From positions 186,001 to 250,000 of the forward strand of contig NZ_VCLB01000007.1 in assembly GCF_005924265.1 (NCBI RefSeq): DNA of 64,000 bases, given 5' to 3'. This DNA is from Martelella lutilitoris. Its GTDB lineage: Bacteria; Pseudomonadota; Alphaproteobacteria; Rhizobiales; Rhizobiaceae. The position numbers and the translations under genes are program-made. The notes beneath the pieces are model-generated. The model saw nothing but the letters and a program-made list of their open reading frames with translations. It was not told the origin of the DNA and did no database searches. Shown in pieces: positions 1 through 10,785 of the stretch. Numbering within the stretch: the first letter of the stretch is position 1; the number at the start of each line of letters is the position of its first letter.

Positions 1-569
1 ACAAGCGTGACCCGGTCCGGCGGTCGCCGGATCACCGGGTCCTCGGTTGCGACAACGCGCACCACATAGCGCCATCCGCTGTCGGTGGGCTCGCGCGCCT
101 CGACGAGACCGGTCACTTGGGTCGTCACCGGAGCATCGAGCATGACCGTGGACAGTCGCTGAACCTCGAGCTGGGCGAACACCGCGCCGGTGAGGAAGGC
201 GGCGGCAGCCCCCGCAGCAAGCCTTCTTCCCGGTCGTGCGTAACGCAGCGCAAGCCATGAAAGGACGGCGATCGACCAATACAGAAAAAGACCCCAGAAC
301 GGCGGCGAGGACGGCCTTGAAAACCACCATGCCGCGCCGAACGCCATTAACAGCGGGACAAACAGAAAGGCCCGGCCAAATGCCAATTCTTCTGCGGCAT
401 GCGCGACAAAACGACCCATTTTTCTCCGGTCGCCGGAATGGTCGTCATGCTTGCGGGCAAAGGCGTGAAGCGAAGTTTGCAAGCTGCGCCGCGTGCGCGT
501 TTTCCAACCGACGCGCCGTCTTCCGGCACGTCGCTCCAGGTCTTCAGACTGTTCCTGTTCCTCTCCCAT
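1..569 (-). CDS. comEC: ComEC/Rec2 family competence protein, N-terminal part (runs off the window)
   Basis: The reverse strand is open from position 569 to the window edge and encodes about 189 residues. After a basic N-terminal region comes FGRAFLFVPLLMAFGAAWWF, the conserved entry of ComEC proteins, followed by paired hydrophobic segments and the start of the DUF4131-like soluble region (QVTGLVEAREPTDSGWRYVV). ComEC forms the inner-membrane channel for single-stranded DNA uptake. The start is uncertain: ATG at 569 has a weak ribosome site, while an in-frame ATG at 419 follows GGAGAAAA. The gene is divergent from gltA. The transporter and metallo-beta-lactamase domains lie outside the window, so an intact gene cannot be confirmed. 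Confidence 0.75.
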   Translation of the reverse strand, partial: MGEEQEQSEDLERRAGRRRVGWKTRTRRSLQTSLHAFARKHDDHSGDRRKMGRFVAHAAEELAFGRAFLFVPLLMAFGAAWWFSRPSSPPFWGLFLYWSIAVLSWLALRYARPGRRLAAGAAAAFLTGAVFAQLEVQRLSTVMLDAPVTTQVTGLVEAREPTDSGWRYVVRVVATEDPVIRRPPDRVTL

Positions 570-732
570 GCCGGCCGCCCAAACGCAACGTAAGGTATGG
601 TGTAGCGCCCCGTACCAAAATGCAACGTTGCCGACGAAGTCGGCGGGGAAATTTTCCTTTTCAGATCATGAAAAAACTTGCTAAACGCAATTAAACATCA
701 TCAATTGCACCGCAACATGAACCACTCAGCGG

Positions 733-760
733 CTTGGCAGCGGCGCATCGATCCTATACC
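733..760 (+). promoter_or_regulatory. Possible gltA promoter
   Basis: TTGGCA (734-739) and TATACC (755-760) lie 15 nt apart, about 60 nt before the gltA start. The spacer is shorter than the usual 17 nt, so this is only a weak candidate for the housekeeping sigma factor. Confidence 0.3.
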
Positions 761-820
761 TAGTTGATACCTTTGATCGTGTATCTCACGCGTACCGCGC
801 TGGAAGATTTGGAGGATAGC

Positions 821-2107
821 ATGACGGAAACTGGCAAACTTATCTTGGACGGACAGGAACTGGAACTGAACGTCGAAGCAGGCACCTTCGGTCCAAAAGT
901 GCTCGACATCAATTCGCTCTACAAACAGTCGGGCATGTTCACATACGACCCCGGCTTCACCTCAACCGCATCGTGCAAGTCCACGATCACCTACATCGAC
1001 GGCGACCAGGGCGTGCTGCTGCATCGCGGCTATCCGATCGATCAGCTGGCCGAAAACGCGGACTTCCTCGAAGTCTGCTATCTGCTTCTGTTCGGCGAAC
1101 TGCCGACGGCAACGCAGAAGAAGGATTTCGACTTCCGCGTTACCCACCACACCATGATCCACGAGCAGCTGACCCGGCTCTTCACCGGCTTCCGCCGCGA
1201 TGCCCATCCGATGGCCATCATCTGCGGCTGCGTCGGCGCCATGTCGGCCTTCTACCACGACTCGATCGACATCTCCGACCCGTACAAGCGCGAGATCGCC
1301 AGCATCCGGATGATCGCCAAGATCCCGACGATTGCCGCGATGGCCTATAAATACCATGTCGGCGAGCCTTTCGTTTATCCGCGCAACGACCTCGACTATG
1401 CGGCTAACTTCCTGCACATGTGCTTCGCCACGCCGTGCGAGGAATACAAGGTCAACCCGATCCTGTCGCGCGCGCTCGACCGCATCTTCATCCTGCATGC
1501 CGATCACGAGCAGAACGCCTCGACCTCGACCGTGCGCCTCGCCGGCTCCTCGGGCGCGAACCCGTTCGCCTGCATCGCGGCCGGCATCGCCTGCCTTTGG
1601 GGCCCTGCCCATGGCGGCGCCAACGAGGCCGCGCTCAACATGCTCGAGGAAATCGGCTCGGTTGACCGCATTCCCGAATATATCGACCGCGCCAAGGATC
1701 GCGACGATCCCTTCCGTCTGATGGGCTTCGGTCACCGCGTCTACAAGAACTACGATCCGCGCGCCAAGATCATGCAGAAGACCTGCCACGAGGTTCTCGG
1801 CGAACTTGGCATCAAGGACGATCCGCTCCTGGATGTTGCCATGGAACTGGAAAAGATCGCGCTGACGGACGAGTACTTCATCGAGAAGAAGCTCTATCCG
1901 AACATCGACTTCTACTCCGGCATCACGCTGAAGGCGCTCGGCTTCCCCACCACCATGTTCACCGTGCTGTTCGCCCTCGCCCGCACGGTCGGCTGGATTG
2001 CCCAGTGGAACGAGATGATCGAGGACCCGGAACAGCGCATCGGCCGCCCGCGCCAGCTCTACACCGGCGCTGCCGAACGCGACTTCGTGGCGATTGCCGA
2101 TCGCTGA
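821..2107 (+). CDS. gltA: Citrate synthase, type II
   Basis: Condenses acetyl-CoA and oxaloacetate to citrate at the entry of the TCA cycle, in the cytoplasm. The 428-residue protein has the length of proteobacterial type II enzymes. Conserved landmarks are [31 protein letters not shown] (an active-site His region), [12 protein letters not shown] (a second active-site His) and [16 protein letters not shown]. The ATG at 821 is preferred over upstream in-frame codons because GGAGG sits at 811-815, five bases upstream. The gene is monocistronic, with a strong terminator at 2136-2166. Confidence 0.97.
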   Translation: MTETGKLILDGQELELNVEAGTFGPKVLDINSLYKQSGMFTYDPGFTSTASCKSTITYIDGDQGVLLHRGYPIDQLAENADFLEVCYLLLFGELPTATQKKDFDFRVTHHTMIHEQLTRLFTGFRRDAHPMAIICGCVGAMSAFYHDSIDISDPYKREIASIRMIAKIPTIAAMAYKYHVGEPFVYPRNDLDYAANFLHMCFATPCEEYKVNPILSRALDRIFILHADHEQNASTSTVRLAGSSGANPFACIAAGIACLWGPAHGGANEAALNMLEEIGSVDRIPEYIDRAKDRDDPFRLMGFGHRVYKNYDPRAKIMQKTCHEVLGELGIKDDPLLDVAMELEKIALTDEYFIEKKLYPNIDFYSGITLKALGFPTTMFTVLFALARTVGWIAQWNEMIEDPEQRIGRPRQLYTGAAERDFVAIADR

Positions 2108-2135
2108 TCGGACGCCTGAAAGACGGTCAAACGTC

Positions 2136-2166
2136 AAAGGCCGGTCCCCAGGGACCGGCCTTTTTC
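2136..2166. terminator. Rho-independent terminator after gltA, possibly bidirectional
   Basis: A stem of aaaggccggtcc and ggaccggccttt closes a short loop and is followed by TTTTTCT on the plus strand. It lies between the convergent gltA and hflX genes. The A-rich 5' arm could also serve the minus strand. Confidence 0.85.
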
Positions 2167-2288
2167 TGTGCGATGTTCCGCGATGGAAAGCGATCCCATG
2201 GCGCGGAAGATGGACAAGATGATTGAAATGATCAGGCGCGGCCTCCCCGACGACCGGTTGCCGCCAGAAAACGTCAGATGCCAGGCCG

Positions 2289-3623
2289 CTATCCGGCCAG
2301 CATGCTCTCCAGCCGCTGGGCCTCGGCGCCGGGGACGCGGATATCGAGGCTGACGGAGCCATCCTCGAGGTCGCGGCGCTCGTCGACGAGCGCGTGTTCG
2401 TAGATCCACGGCAGAAGGTGAAGCTTGTCGGGCGCGAGCGTGATCGTCGTCTCGGTCAGGACGCCCGCCAGACGCGAGGCAATCTTATCCACGAGGGCAT
2501 CGACGCCCTCGCCGGTGACGGCGGAAACGCCCATCACAGCCTCGTTGGCCGCAGCCCGCGCCATCAGCGCGTCATGCTCTTCGCGTTCGAGAAGATCGAG
2601 CTTGTTCCAGACCTCGATGATCCGCTCGTTCTGGGCCTTTTCGTCAATGCCGAGCTCGCCGAGAATACGCAGCACATCGTCGGACTGCGCGTCGCGCGCG
2701 GGATCGGCCATGTCGCGCACATGGAGAATCAGATCGGCTTCCAGCACTTCTTCCAGCGTTGCGCGGAAGGCGGCGACGAGATGGGTCGGAAGATCCGAAA
2801 TGAAGCCAACCGTGTCGGAGAGGATGACCGTGCGCCCGTGTGGCAGCTTCATCCTTCGCAATGTCGGATCGAGGGTGGCGAAAAGCATGTCTTCGGCCAG
2901 CACCCCTGCCCCGGTGATGCGGTTGAACAGGGTCGATTTGCCGGCATTGGTATAGCCGACAAGCGCCACGATCGGATGCGGCACCTTCTTGCGCTTGGAG
3001 CGATGCAGCTGGCGCGTGCGCACAACCTGTTCCAGCTCACGCTCGAGCTTGGTGATCCGCTCGCGCAGAAGCCTTCGGTCGGCCTCGATCTGGGTTTCGC
3101 CCGGGCCGCCCATGAAGCCGCCGCCGCCGCGCTGGCGTTCCAGGTGGGTCCAGCTTCTGACAAGGCGGCCGCGCTGATAGTTCAGATGCGCAAGCTCGAC
3201 CTGCAGTCGCCCCTCCTTGGTGGAGGCGCGCTCGCCGAAGATTTCGAGAATGAGGCCGGTTCGGTCGATCACCTTGGCGACCCATTCCTTCTCGAGATTG
3301 CGCTGTTGGACGGGCGACAGCGGATGATCGACGATCACCAGGCCGATGTTGCGGTCGTCAAGGATTTCATCGATTTCCTTGATCTTGCCCGTGCCGATCA
3401 GCGTGGCCGGGCGCGGTTCGTTGACGGCGACGATCTCGGAGGCAACAACGTCGAGGCCGATTGCGCGGGCAAGCCCGACGGCCTCCTGCAGACGGCTTTC
3501 GGGCGCGCGGGACGTGGTTTCGCCCTCGTTGCCGCGTTGGGTCTTGATAACGGGAACGAGAACCAGAGCCCGCGACGAATCCCGGTTCTCATACTCGCTT
3601 TCAGGAAAGAATGTATCGGTAAT
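2289..3623 (-). CDS. hflX: GTPase HflX, ribosome-associated; apparent ATT start
   Basis: HflX is a ribosome-splitting/rescue GTPase. About 444 residues are read from position 3623: an N-terminal HflX domain (RPATLIGTGKIKEIDEI, then VIVDHPLSPVQQRNLE), the GGGGFMGGPGETQIEADRRL linker, then a G domain with VGYTNAGKST (G1), DTVG (G3) and NKLD (G4). The frame has a stop at 3632-3630 and no ATG, GTG or TTG upstream of the conserved N-terminal domain. The only early candidate is ATT at 3623, preceded by GGTGATC, which complements the extended 16S 3' end, 14 nt after the hfq stop. The first GTG (3338) would remove the N-terminal domain. Family assignment is very secure; the start is inferred. Confidence 0.93.
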   Translation of the reverse strand: MTDTFFPESEYENRDSSRALVLVPVIKTQRGNEGETTSRAPESRLQEAVGLARAIGLDVVASEIVAVNEPRPATLIGTGKIKEIDEILDDRNIGLVIVDHPLSPVQQRNLEKEWVAKVIDRTGLILEIFGERASTKEGRLQVELAHLNYQRGRLVRSWTHLERQRGGGGFMGGPGETQIEADRRLLRERITKLERELEQVVRTRQLHRSKRKKVPHPIVALVGYTNAGKSTLFNRITGAGVLAEDMLFATLDPTLRRMKLPHGRTVILSDTVGFISDLPTHLVAAFRATLEEVLEADLILHVRDMADPARDAQSDDVLRILGELGIDEKAQNERIIEVWNKLDLLEREEHDALMARAAANEAVMGVSAVTGEGVDALVDKIASRLAGVLTETTITLAPDKLHLLPWIYEHALVDERRDLEDGSVSLDIRVPGAEAQRLESMLAG

Positions 3624-3637
3624 GGAAGATCACCAGA

Positions 3638-3880
3638 TCAGGAGGCGTTGTCATCGTTTTCGAACATCTGCACCGGCTGGCCAGGCATGATCGTCGAGAT
3701 CGCATGCTTGTAGACCAGCTGGGAATGCCCATCGCGACGCAACAACACGCAGAAATTGTCAAAGGAGGTGACAACGCCCGTAAGCTTTACCCCGTTGATG
3801 AGAAAAATCGTGAGCGAGATCTTCTGCTTGCGGACAGTATTGAGAAAAAGATCCTGCAAATTCTGAGAACGTTCCGCCAT
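3638..3880 (-). CDS. hfq: RNA chaperone Hfq
   Basis: This hexameric Sm-like protein mediates sRNA-mRNA pairing. The 80-residue product shows the Sm1 region ([29 protein letters not shown]) and the Sm2 signature YKHAISTI, with a short acidic tail typical of rhizobial Hfq. It is immediately upstream of hflX, 14 nt away, a conserved pairing that suggests co-transcription. The start ATG at 3880 gives the usual [11 protein letters not shown]-terminus. Confidence 0.97.
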   Translation of the reverse strand: MAERSQNLQDLFLNTVRKQKISLTIFLINGVKLTGVVTSFDNFCVLLRRDGHSQLVYKHAISTIMPGQPVQMFENDDNAS

Positions 3881-4052
3881 GGCGCCGCTTCTTTCTTACT
3901 CTTGCCGGCCGATAGCCGGTTCCCACCTCATTGCGTTGTTTCCAAGACACGGAAACAACCAGTCAAGTTCTGGTGGTAGCAAATTGACAGCGCTTCCGCA
4001 ACGGCGAAAACCGCCCGCCTGCCGCAGCGCAGCGCCGCGCACCTCGCGATTA

Positions 4053-5429
4053 TCAGAAATACTGGATGGAAACCCTGAACAATTGTTCCACATGGCGTAC
4101 GGCGGATGCCACGGCGAACAGAATGACGCGATCATGCGGCTTGATCTTGAGATCGCCGTTTGGACGCAGGATCTCGTTGCCGCGATAGACCGCGCCGATG
4201 CGAATGCCCTCCGGCAGGTCGAGATCACGGAACGGCGTGCCAACCAGCGGCGAGGTCGTCAACGCCTCGGCCTCGATCACCTCGGCCGCTCCTTTCTGCA
4301 CCGCATAGACCGAGCGGATACGACCCTTGCGGACATGCTGCAGCACGCGCGAGATGGTGACGGCGCGCGGGTTGATATAGGCGTCGATGCCGAGCGATTT
4401 CGTCACTTCATGGAAAGACGGATTGTTGAGGAGCGCCAGGTTCGACTTGCAGCCGAGCTGTTTGGCGATCACCGAGGCCAGGATATTGGTCTGGTCGTTA
4501 TTGGTGAGCGAGACCATCAGATGGGCGTCCGGCACATCGGCCTGGATCATGATGTTCTGGTCGAGCGCCGAGCCCTGCAAGACGATGCCGTGGTGAAGCG
4601 CATCGGAGACGGCAATGGCCTTCTCCCGGTCGAGTTCAATCATTTTCAGCCGGGTCTTCGGCTGCAAGTCCTCGATGGATTTGGCCACGAAGAAACCGAT
4701 ATTGCCACCGCCGGCAATCACGATCCGCCGCGCTTCCTGCTCCTCATGGCCGAAAAGCGCCAGCGTGCGGCGGATATGCTCCTGCTCGCACACGACATAG
4801 ACGAGGTCGCCGGCGAGAATCTGGTCCGTCGAGTGTGGAATGATCACTTCCTCGTCGCGGTAGATCCCCGTCACGGTGGCGTTCAGATCGGGAAAGAGCT
4901 GGCTCAACTGCATCAGCGGCGTGTTCAGCACCGGGCAATCGTCATTGCACTCGACCGCCAGCATCGCGATCTTCTCGTCGGCGAAACGAACGATATCGGT
5001 CGCGCCCGGAAACGAGATGCGCCGCAGCACCATCTTGCCGACTTCGACTTCAGGCGAGATCGTCACGTCGATCGGCATGTGGTCGCGCGAGAACAGGTCC
5101 GAATAGTGCGAATGCAGATAGCTCTGCGACCGGATCCGGGCAATCTTGGTCGGCACGTTGAACAGCGAATGGGCCACCTGACAGGCGACCATGTTGATCT
5201 CGTCGTGCAAGGTTACGGCGATGATCATGTCCGCCTGGTCGGCGCCAGCCTTGGCAAGCACGTCCGGATGGGCCCCGTGGCCGACATAGCCGCGCACGTC
5301 GAGCAGTTCGGTGATGGCGGCAATCAGCGAGGCCGACGTATCGATGACGGAAACATCGTTATATTCCTGGGAAAGGCGTTCGGCGATGCCGAAGCCGACC
5401 TGGCCCGCGCCGCAGATGATGATTTTCAT
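4053..5429 (-). CDS. trkA: Trk potassium uptake regulatory protein TrkA
   Basis: This is the peripheral NAD(H)-binding subunit that gates TrkH/G potassium channels at the inner membrane. The 458 residues form two RCK units: an N-terminal Rossmann fold with GAGQVGFG and a second at about residue 232 with AGGGNIGFF, each followed by a TrkA-C region. The position between ntrX and hfq is the standard alphaproteobacterial arrangement. A GAGGGG ribosome site lies just upstream, inside a small AACCCC/GGGGTT hairpin. A 170-nt gap separates it from hfq, so hfq may also have its own promoter. Confidence 0.95.
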   Translation of the reverse strand: MKIIICGAGQVGFGIAERLSQEYNDVSVIDTSASLIAAITELLDVRGYVGHGAHPDVLAKAGADQADMIIAVTLHDEINMVACQVAHSLFNVPTKIARIRSQSYLHSHYSDLFSRDHMPIDVTISPEVEVGKMVLRRISFPGATDIVRFADEKIAMLAVECNDDCPVLNTPLMQLSQLFPDLNATVTGIYRDEEVIIPHSTDQILAGDLVYVVCEQEHIRRTLALFGHEEQEARRIVIAGGGNIGFFVAKSIEDLQPKTRLKMIELDREKAIAVSDALHHGIVLQGSALDQNIMIQADVPDAHLMVSLTNNDQTNILASVIAKQLGCKSNLALLNNPSFHEVTKSLGIDAYINPRAVTISRVLQHVRKGRIRSVYAVQKGAAEVIEAEALTTSPLVGTPFRDLDLPEGIRIGAVYRGNEILRPNGDLKIKPHDRVILFAVASAVRHVEQLFRVSIQYF

Positions 5430-5493
5430 AAGACCCCTCTGGGGTTTCTACAATTCCGGTGGCTCAGCGGACCGCAATCTGCCCGGTTTTCCG

Positions 5494-6858
5494 TCAAATG
5501 CCAAGGGACTTCAGCTTGCGGTGCAATGCCGAGCGCTCCATGCCGACGAACTCGGCGGTCCTGGAAATGTTCCCGCCGAAGCGGTTGATCTGGGCCATCA
5601 GATAGTCGCGCTCGAAACGCTCGCGCGCCTCTCTGAGCGGCAAGGTCATGATATGGGCGTCACCCGACGTCTGGATCTGCGGCAGCACGTCGGAAAGGTC
5701 GGCCGGCAGCAGCTCGGCGCCGATCGGCTGACCGGCATCCTCCTCGCGCGATAGGATCAGCAGGCGTTCGAGATTGTTGCGCAACTGCCGGATATTGCCC
5801 GGCCAGTCATGCGCCTGGAGGATGGCCATGGCGTCGTCGCCGATGCGCCGCTGGCGAATGCCGGCCTGCTCGCAGAGCTGGCGCATGATGAAGTCGACGA
5901 GGAAGGGAATGTCTTCCCGCCGCTCCGAAAGCGCAGGAATACGCACCGGCACCACGGCGAGGCGATGGAAGAGGTCCTGACGGAACAGGCCGTCGTCGAT
6001 GCGCGCCCTCAGATCGAGCGCGGTCGATGACAGGATCCGGACGTCGACCGAAACCCTCCGGCTTCCGCCGACGCGCTCGAACTGCTGGTCGATCAAAACG
6101 CGCAGGATCTTCTTCTGCGTTTCAAGCGGCATTTCGCCGATCTCGTCGAGGTAGAGCGTGCCGCGGTGGGCGCGCTCCAGCGCGCCGGTCTTGCGCGTGC
6201 GACCGCCGCCGGGTTCGACGCCGAAAAGCTCGGTCTCCATGTTCTCGGGCGTGATGGCGGCCGCGTTCAACGCCACGAAGGGCGCTTCGGCGCGCAGGCT
6301 CTTCCGGTGCATCAGCCGGGCGACGATTTCCTTGCCCGACCCGGAGCCGCCGAAGATCATCACGCGGCTGTTGGTTGGCCCGACCTTATCGACGGTCTGG
6401 CGCAGTTGCGAGATCAGCAGCGACGAGCCGACAAGTTCGTCCGGGTCGCCACTCTTGCGCTTCAGCTCCTCCACTTCCGATTTCAGTCGTGAATTCTCCA
6501 GCGCCCGCTCGGCGATCAGCACCAGCCGGTCGGCCTTGAACGGTTTTTCGATGAAATCGAAGGCGCCGCGCTTGATCGAGGAAACGGCGGTTTCGATATT
6601 GCCGTGACCGGAGATCATCACCACCGGCAGGTCTGGATAGCGCTGCTTGATCTCTTCCAGGAGCGCCAGCCCGTCCAGCCGGCTGCCCTGCATCCAGATA
6701 TCGAGAAAGATCAGGCGCGGAACGCGGTCGGCGATCGCGGCAAGCGCGCTGTCGCTGTCATGGGCAACGCGAGTCTCATGCCCTTCGTCGGACAGGATGC
6801 CCGAGACGATATCACGGATATCCGCCTCGTCATCGACGACGAGAATATCAGAGGCCAT
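5494..6858 (-). CDS. ntrX: Response regulator NtrX
   Basis: Partner of the membrane sensor NtrY in nitrogen, redox and cell-envelope signalling. The 454 residues contain a receiver domain (VDDEADIRDI; phospho-Asp in FLDIWMQG), an AAA+ domain with Walker A GGSGSGKE and Walker B-type LYLDEIGEM, and a C-terminal Fis-type helix ending in GMERSALHRKLKSLGI. The GAFTGA loop that contacts sigma-54 is absent: after ELFGVEPG the sequence runs GGRTRKTGALERA. ATG 6858 is chosen over an upstream in-frame ATG because it starts the receiver domain (MASDILVVDDE) and has AAGGA upstream. It overlaps the ntrY stop by 11 nt. Confidence 0.95.
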   Translation of the reverse strand: MASDILVVDDEADIRDIVSGILSDEGHETRVAHDSDSALAAIADRVPRLIFLDIWMQGSRLDGLALLEEIKQRYPDLPVVMISGHGNIETAVSSIKRGAFDFIEKPFKADRLVLIAERALENSRLKSEVEELKRKSGDPDELVGSSLLISQLRQTVDKVGPTNSRVMIFGGSGSGKEIVARLMHRKSLRAEAPFVALNAAAITPENMETELFGVEPGGGRTRKTGALERAHRGTLYLDEIGEMPLETQKKILRVLIDQQFERVGGSRRVSVDVRILSSTALDLRARIDDGLFRQDLFHRLAVVPVRIPALSERREDIPFLVDFIMRQLCEQAGIRQRRIGDDAMAILQAHDWPGNIRQLRNNLERLLILSREEDAGQPIGAELLPADLSDVLPQIQTSGDAHIMTLPLREARERFERDYLMAQINRFGGNISRTAEFVGMERSALHRKLKSLGI

Positions 6859-9160
6859 CTTGTTCTTCCTTGTCTGTTTCCTCGCGCATGCGCTCGCCGT
6901 CATGAACGTGCGGCAGCTCCACGCGGATCATCGCGCCCCTTCCCCCGGCAAAATCCTCCGGGGCATCATGCAATTCCAGCTTGCCGCCGTGTTCTTCTAT
7001 GATCTTGCGCACGATCGCGAGACCGAGCCCGGTGCCTTTTTCGCGCATCGTAATATAGGGTTCAAGGATCATGTGACGGTTTTCGATCGGCAGGCCCTTG
7101 CCGTTGTCGATGAAGTCGATGACATAGCGATCCCGCGTCTTGTCAAATTCTGCACGCACAAGAATTTTGCGCTCTCCGTCAAACTCGGTTGCCGGAATGC
7201 TTTCAATGGCTTCTACAGCATTCTTGAGAATATTTCCGAAGGCCTGCCCGAGCATCCTGTCATCGAAGAGACCTTCGAGCGGTGCGTCGCCGAGCTCGCG
7301 CAGGAAGGTGATGTCTGTGCGCCCGATCTCGAGCAGGAACACGGCGTCGGAAAGAATCTGGCGCAGGTCTCCGGCCGATTTCGAGGGCTTGGGCATGCGC
7401 GCGAAGGACGAGAATTCATCGACCATGCGCCCGATATCACCGACCTGGCGGACGATTGTATCAGTACACTGGTCAAAGACCTTGCGGTCCTCCTCGTCCT
7501 CGATCTTGCGGCCGAAACGGCGCTTGATCCGTTCGGCGGACAGTTGGATCGGGGTCAGCGGATTCTTGATCTCATGTGCGATGCGGCGGGCGACGTCGGC
7601 CCAGGCGGTGGAGCGCTGGGCGATAATCAGGTCGGTGATGTCGTCAAGCGTGATGACGTAGGAATTCGAGGCGTCGCGGCTGTCCTCGCGCGTGACCTGG
7701 ACCGAGAGCGTGCGTTCCTTGCCAAGGCGAAGGAGATTGATCTGCCGGCGGAAATTCTGCCGGCGGCGGCGCATCGCAGCCGTCATCACCATGTCGATCT
7801 CGGGCGCGATATCGACAAGCTTGCGGCCGATCAGCTCCTCGCCCTTCACCGCCAGAAGCTCCTCCGCCGATATATTGGCGATGGTAATGGTGCGGCTTTC
7901 ATCGACGCCAATCACGGCGGCGGTCACGCCGGAAAGCACCGCCTCGATGAAGCGCCTGCGGTCGTCCACCTCATCCTTGGCCAGCAGGATCTCCCGTTGC
8001 TGCGCCCGGATTTCGGCGATCATCTTGTTGAAGGTGCTCGACAACCGGCCGACATCGCCATCGATGGTGCGCACCGGCACGGCAACTTTCATGTCGCCGG
8101 ACGCGACCTGGTCGGCCGCGCCGATCAGCAGGCGGATCGGCAGCACGATGCGGTCGGCAACGGCGATCCCGGTCCATATCGCGGCAAGCAACACGATCAG
8201 CGCAAAACCGAGATAGAGCACGCCGAAGGCCACCTGGATCGAGAAACGCCCTTCCTCCATGGTCGAGTATTCGGAGACATTGTCCTCGATCATTCGCATG
8301 GCGCCCATCACGTTCGGATCGACTGCGCGGACGGTGTAGAGAAGGCTGTCGGGTATGGCTTCAAGCGCGATGATCGCGCCGACGAGGTTGGTGTCGCCGG
8401 GCGGGATCAGCGTCGGCGTTCCGGAGGCCGCCTTTTCCAGCGCGTCATCCGGGATATCGGGCAGCACGGTCTCGTCGCCGAGATCGGCCTGAACGATGAC
8501 GCTGCCATCGTCGCGCATCAGGAAGGCGCCAAGCAGGCCGCGCCCGCGCGCCTGACGGGTCATCAGGTCGGAAAAACCGGTGCGATCGAGAAAATAGAGC
8601 GAGCGGTTGCGCTCCAGATCATTGCCCATGGAGAGCGTCTGCCCCTGCAGATAGCTCGCATTCTCCATCATATAGGCCTGGGCGACGTTGAGCGATGACT
8701 GGACGATCGACTGGGTGCGAAGCGCGAACCAGCGGTCGAGCCCGGCATTGAGCGTCAACGTCGCGAAAATCGCCACGACGATCGCCGGCGTTACCGCCAC
8801 GATTGAAAACAGCGCAACGATGCGAATGTGAAGCTGTGCGGCGGCCCGTCCGCGTTTTCGCGCCTTCAGGAGGCGGAGGACCTCGCGGCTGATCAGGAAG
8901 ATCATCGCCAGCACAAAGACCGAATTTGCTGCAACCAGCCCGGCGACGACCCGGCCGGTCGGTTTGATCGGCGTCAGGCCCAGCAGGACGAAAAGGGAAA
9001 CGAAGGCGGTGACCAGAGCGCCGACGACAAGGAACATGCCGGGCGATTTCAGAATGGCGCGCGCGCCGCCGCCGCCATAGGCCGCGTCGCTGCCCGGCGC
9101 ACCGTCATCATCGGGTTGCGCTCGAAAAAAAACCTCTGCCTTGCCGTCTTCTGCTGTCAT
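6848..9160 (-). CDS. ntrY: Sensor histidine kinase NtrY
   Basis: Membrane-bound kinase that phosphorylates NtrX. The 770 residues include several N-terminal transmembrane segments, a periplasmic sensory loop, a HAMP segment (IRLLIGAADQVASGDMKVAV), a PAS region, a dimerisation domain with phospho-acceptor His in [20 protein letters not shown], and an ATPase domain with DNGKGLP and GTGLGLAI. The start at 9160 (MTAEDGKAEV) is preferred to an in-frame ATG at 9286 because the 42 extra residues look non-native and GGCAGG precedes 9160. The 170-nt gap to ntrC probably holds its promoter. It is transcribed with ntrX. Confidence 0.94.
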   Translation of the reverse strand: MTAEDGKAEVFFRAQPDDDGAPGSDAAYGGGGARAILKSPGMFLVVGALVTAFVSLFVLLGLTPIKPTGRVVAGLVAANSVFVLAMIFLISREVLRLLKARKRGRAAAQLHIRIVALFSIVAVTPAIVVAIFATLTLNAGLDRWFALRTQSIVQSSLNVAQAYMMENASYLQGQTLSMGNDLERNRSLYFLDRTGFSDLMTRQARGRGLLGAFLMRDDGSVIVQADLGDETVLPDIPDDALEKAASGTPTLIPPGDTNLVGAIIALEAIPDSLLYTVRAVDPNVMGAMRMIEDNVSEYSTMEEGRFSIQVAFGVLYLGFALIVLLAAIWTGIAVADRIVLPIRLLIGAADQVASGDMKVAVPVRTIDGDVGRLSSTFNKMIAEIRAQQREILLAKDEVDDRRRFIEAVLSGVTAAVIGVDESRTITIANISAEELLAVKGEELIGRKLVDIAPEIDMVMTAAMRRRRQNFRRQINLLRLGKERTLSVQVTREDSRDASNSYVITLDDITDLIIAQRSTAWADVARRIAHEIKNPLTPIQLSAERIKRRFGRKIEDEEDRKVFDQCTDTIVRQVGDIGRMVDEFSSFARMPKPSKSAGDLRQILSDAVFLLEIGRTDITFLRELGDAPLEGLFDDRMLGQAFGNILKNAVEAIESIPATEFDGERKILVRAEFDKTRDRYVIDFIDNGKGLPIENRHMILEPYITMREKGTGLGLAIVRKIIEEHGGKLELHDAPEDFAGGRGAMIRVELPHVHDGERMREETDKEEQDGL

Positions 9161-9330
9161 GCCTGCCGATCTCAGACGCCCTCTCGCCGAAAAACGGCAA
9201 AAGCGCTCAAGGGCACTCGCGGCAAAGGTGAATGCCACCCGCGCGATTCCATCCCTTGGAGAAGGATATGCAACAGAATGTGGCACAAATGCAACGGAAA
9301 GCTGGCCGGGAAGCCGCCTTCACAGCATTG

Positions 9331-10781
<1,451 letters not shown>

Positions 10782-10785
<4 letters not shown>

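Noticed and set aside
9161-9330. Sigma-54 promoter before ntrYX
   Set aside because: A TGGCAC occurs at about 9277 but on the plus strand and with wrong spacing to a GC element.
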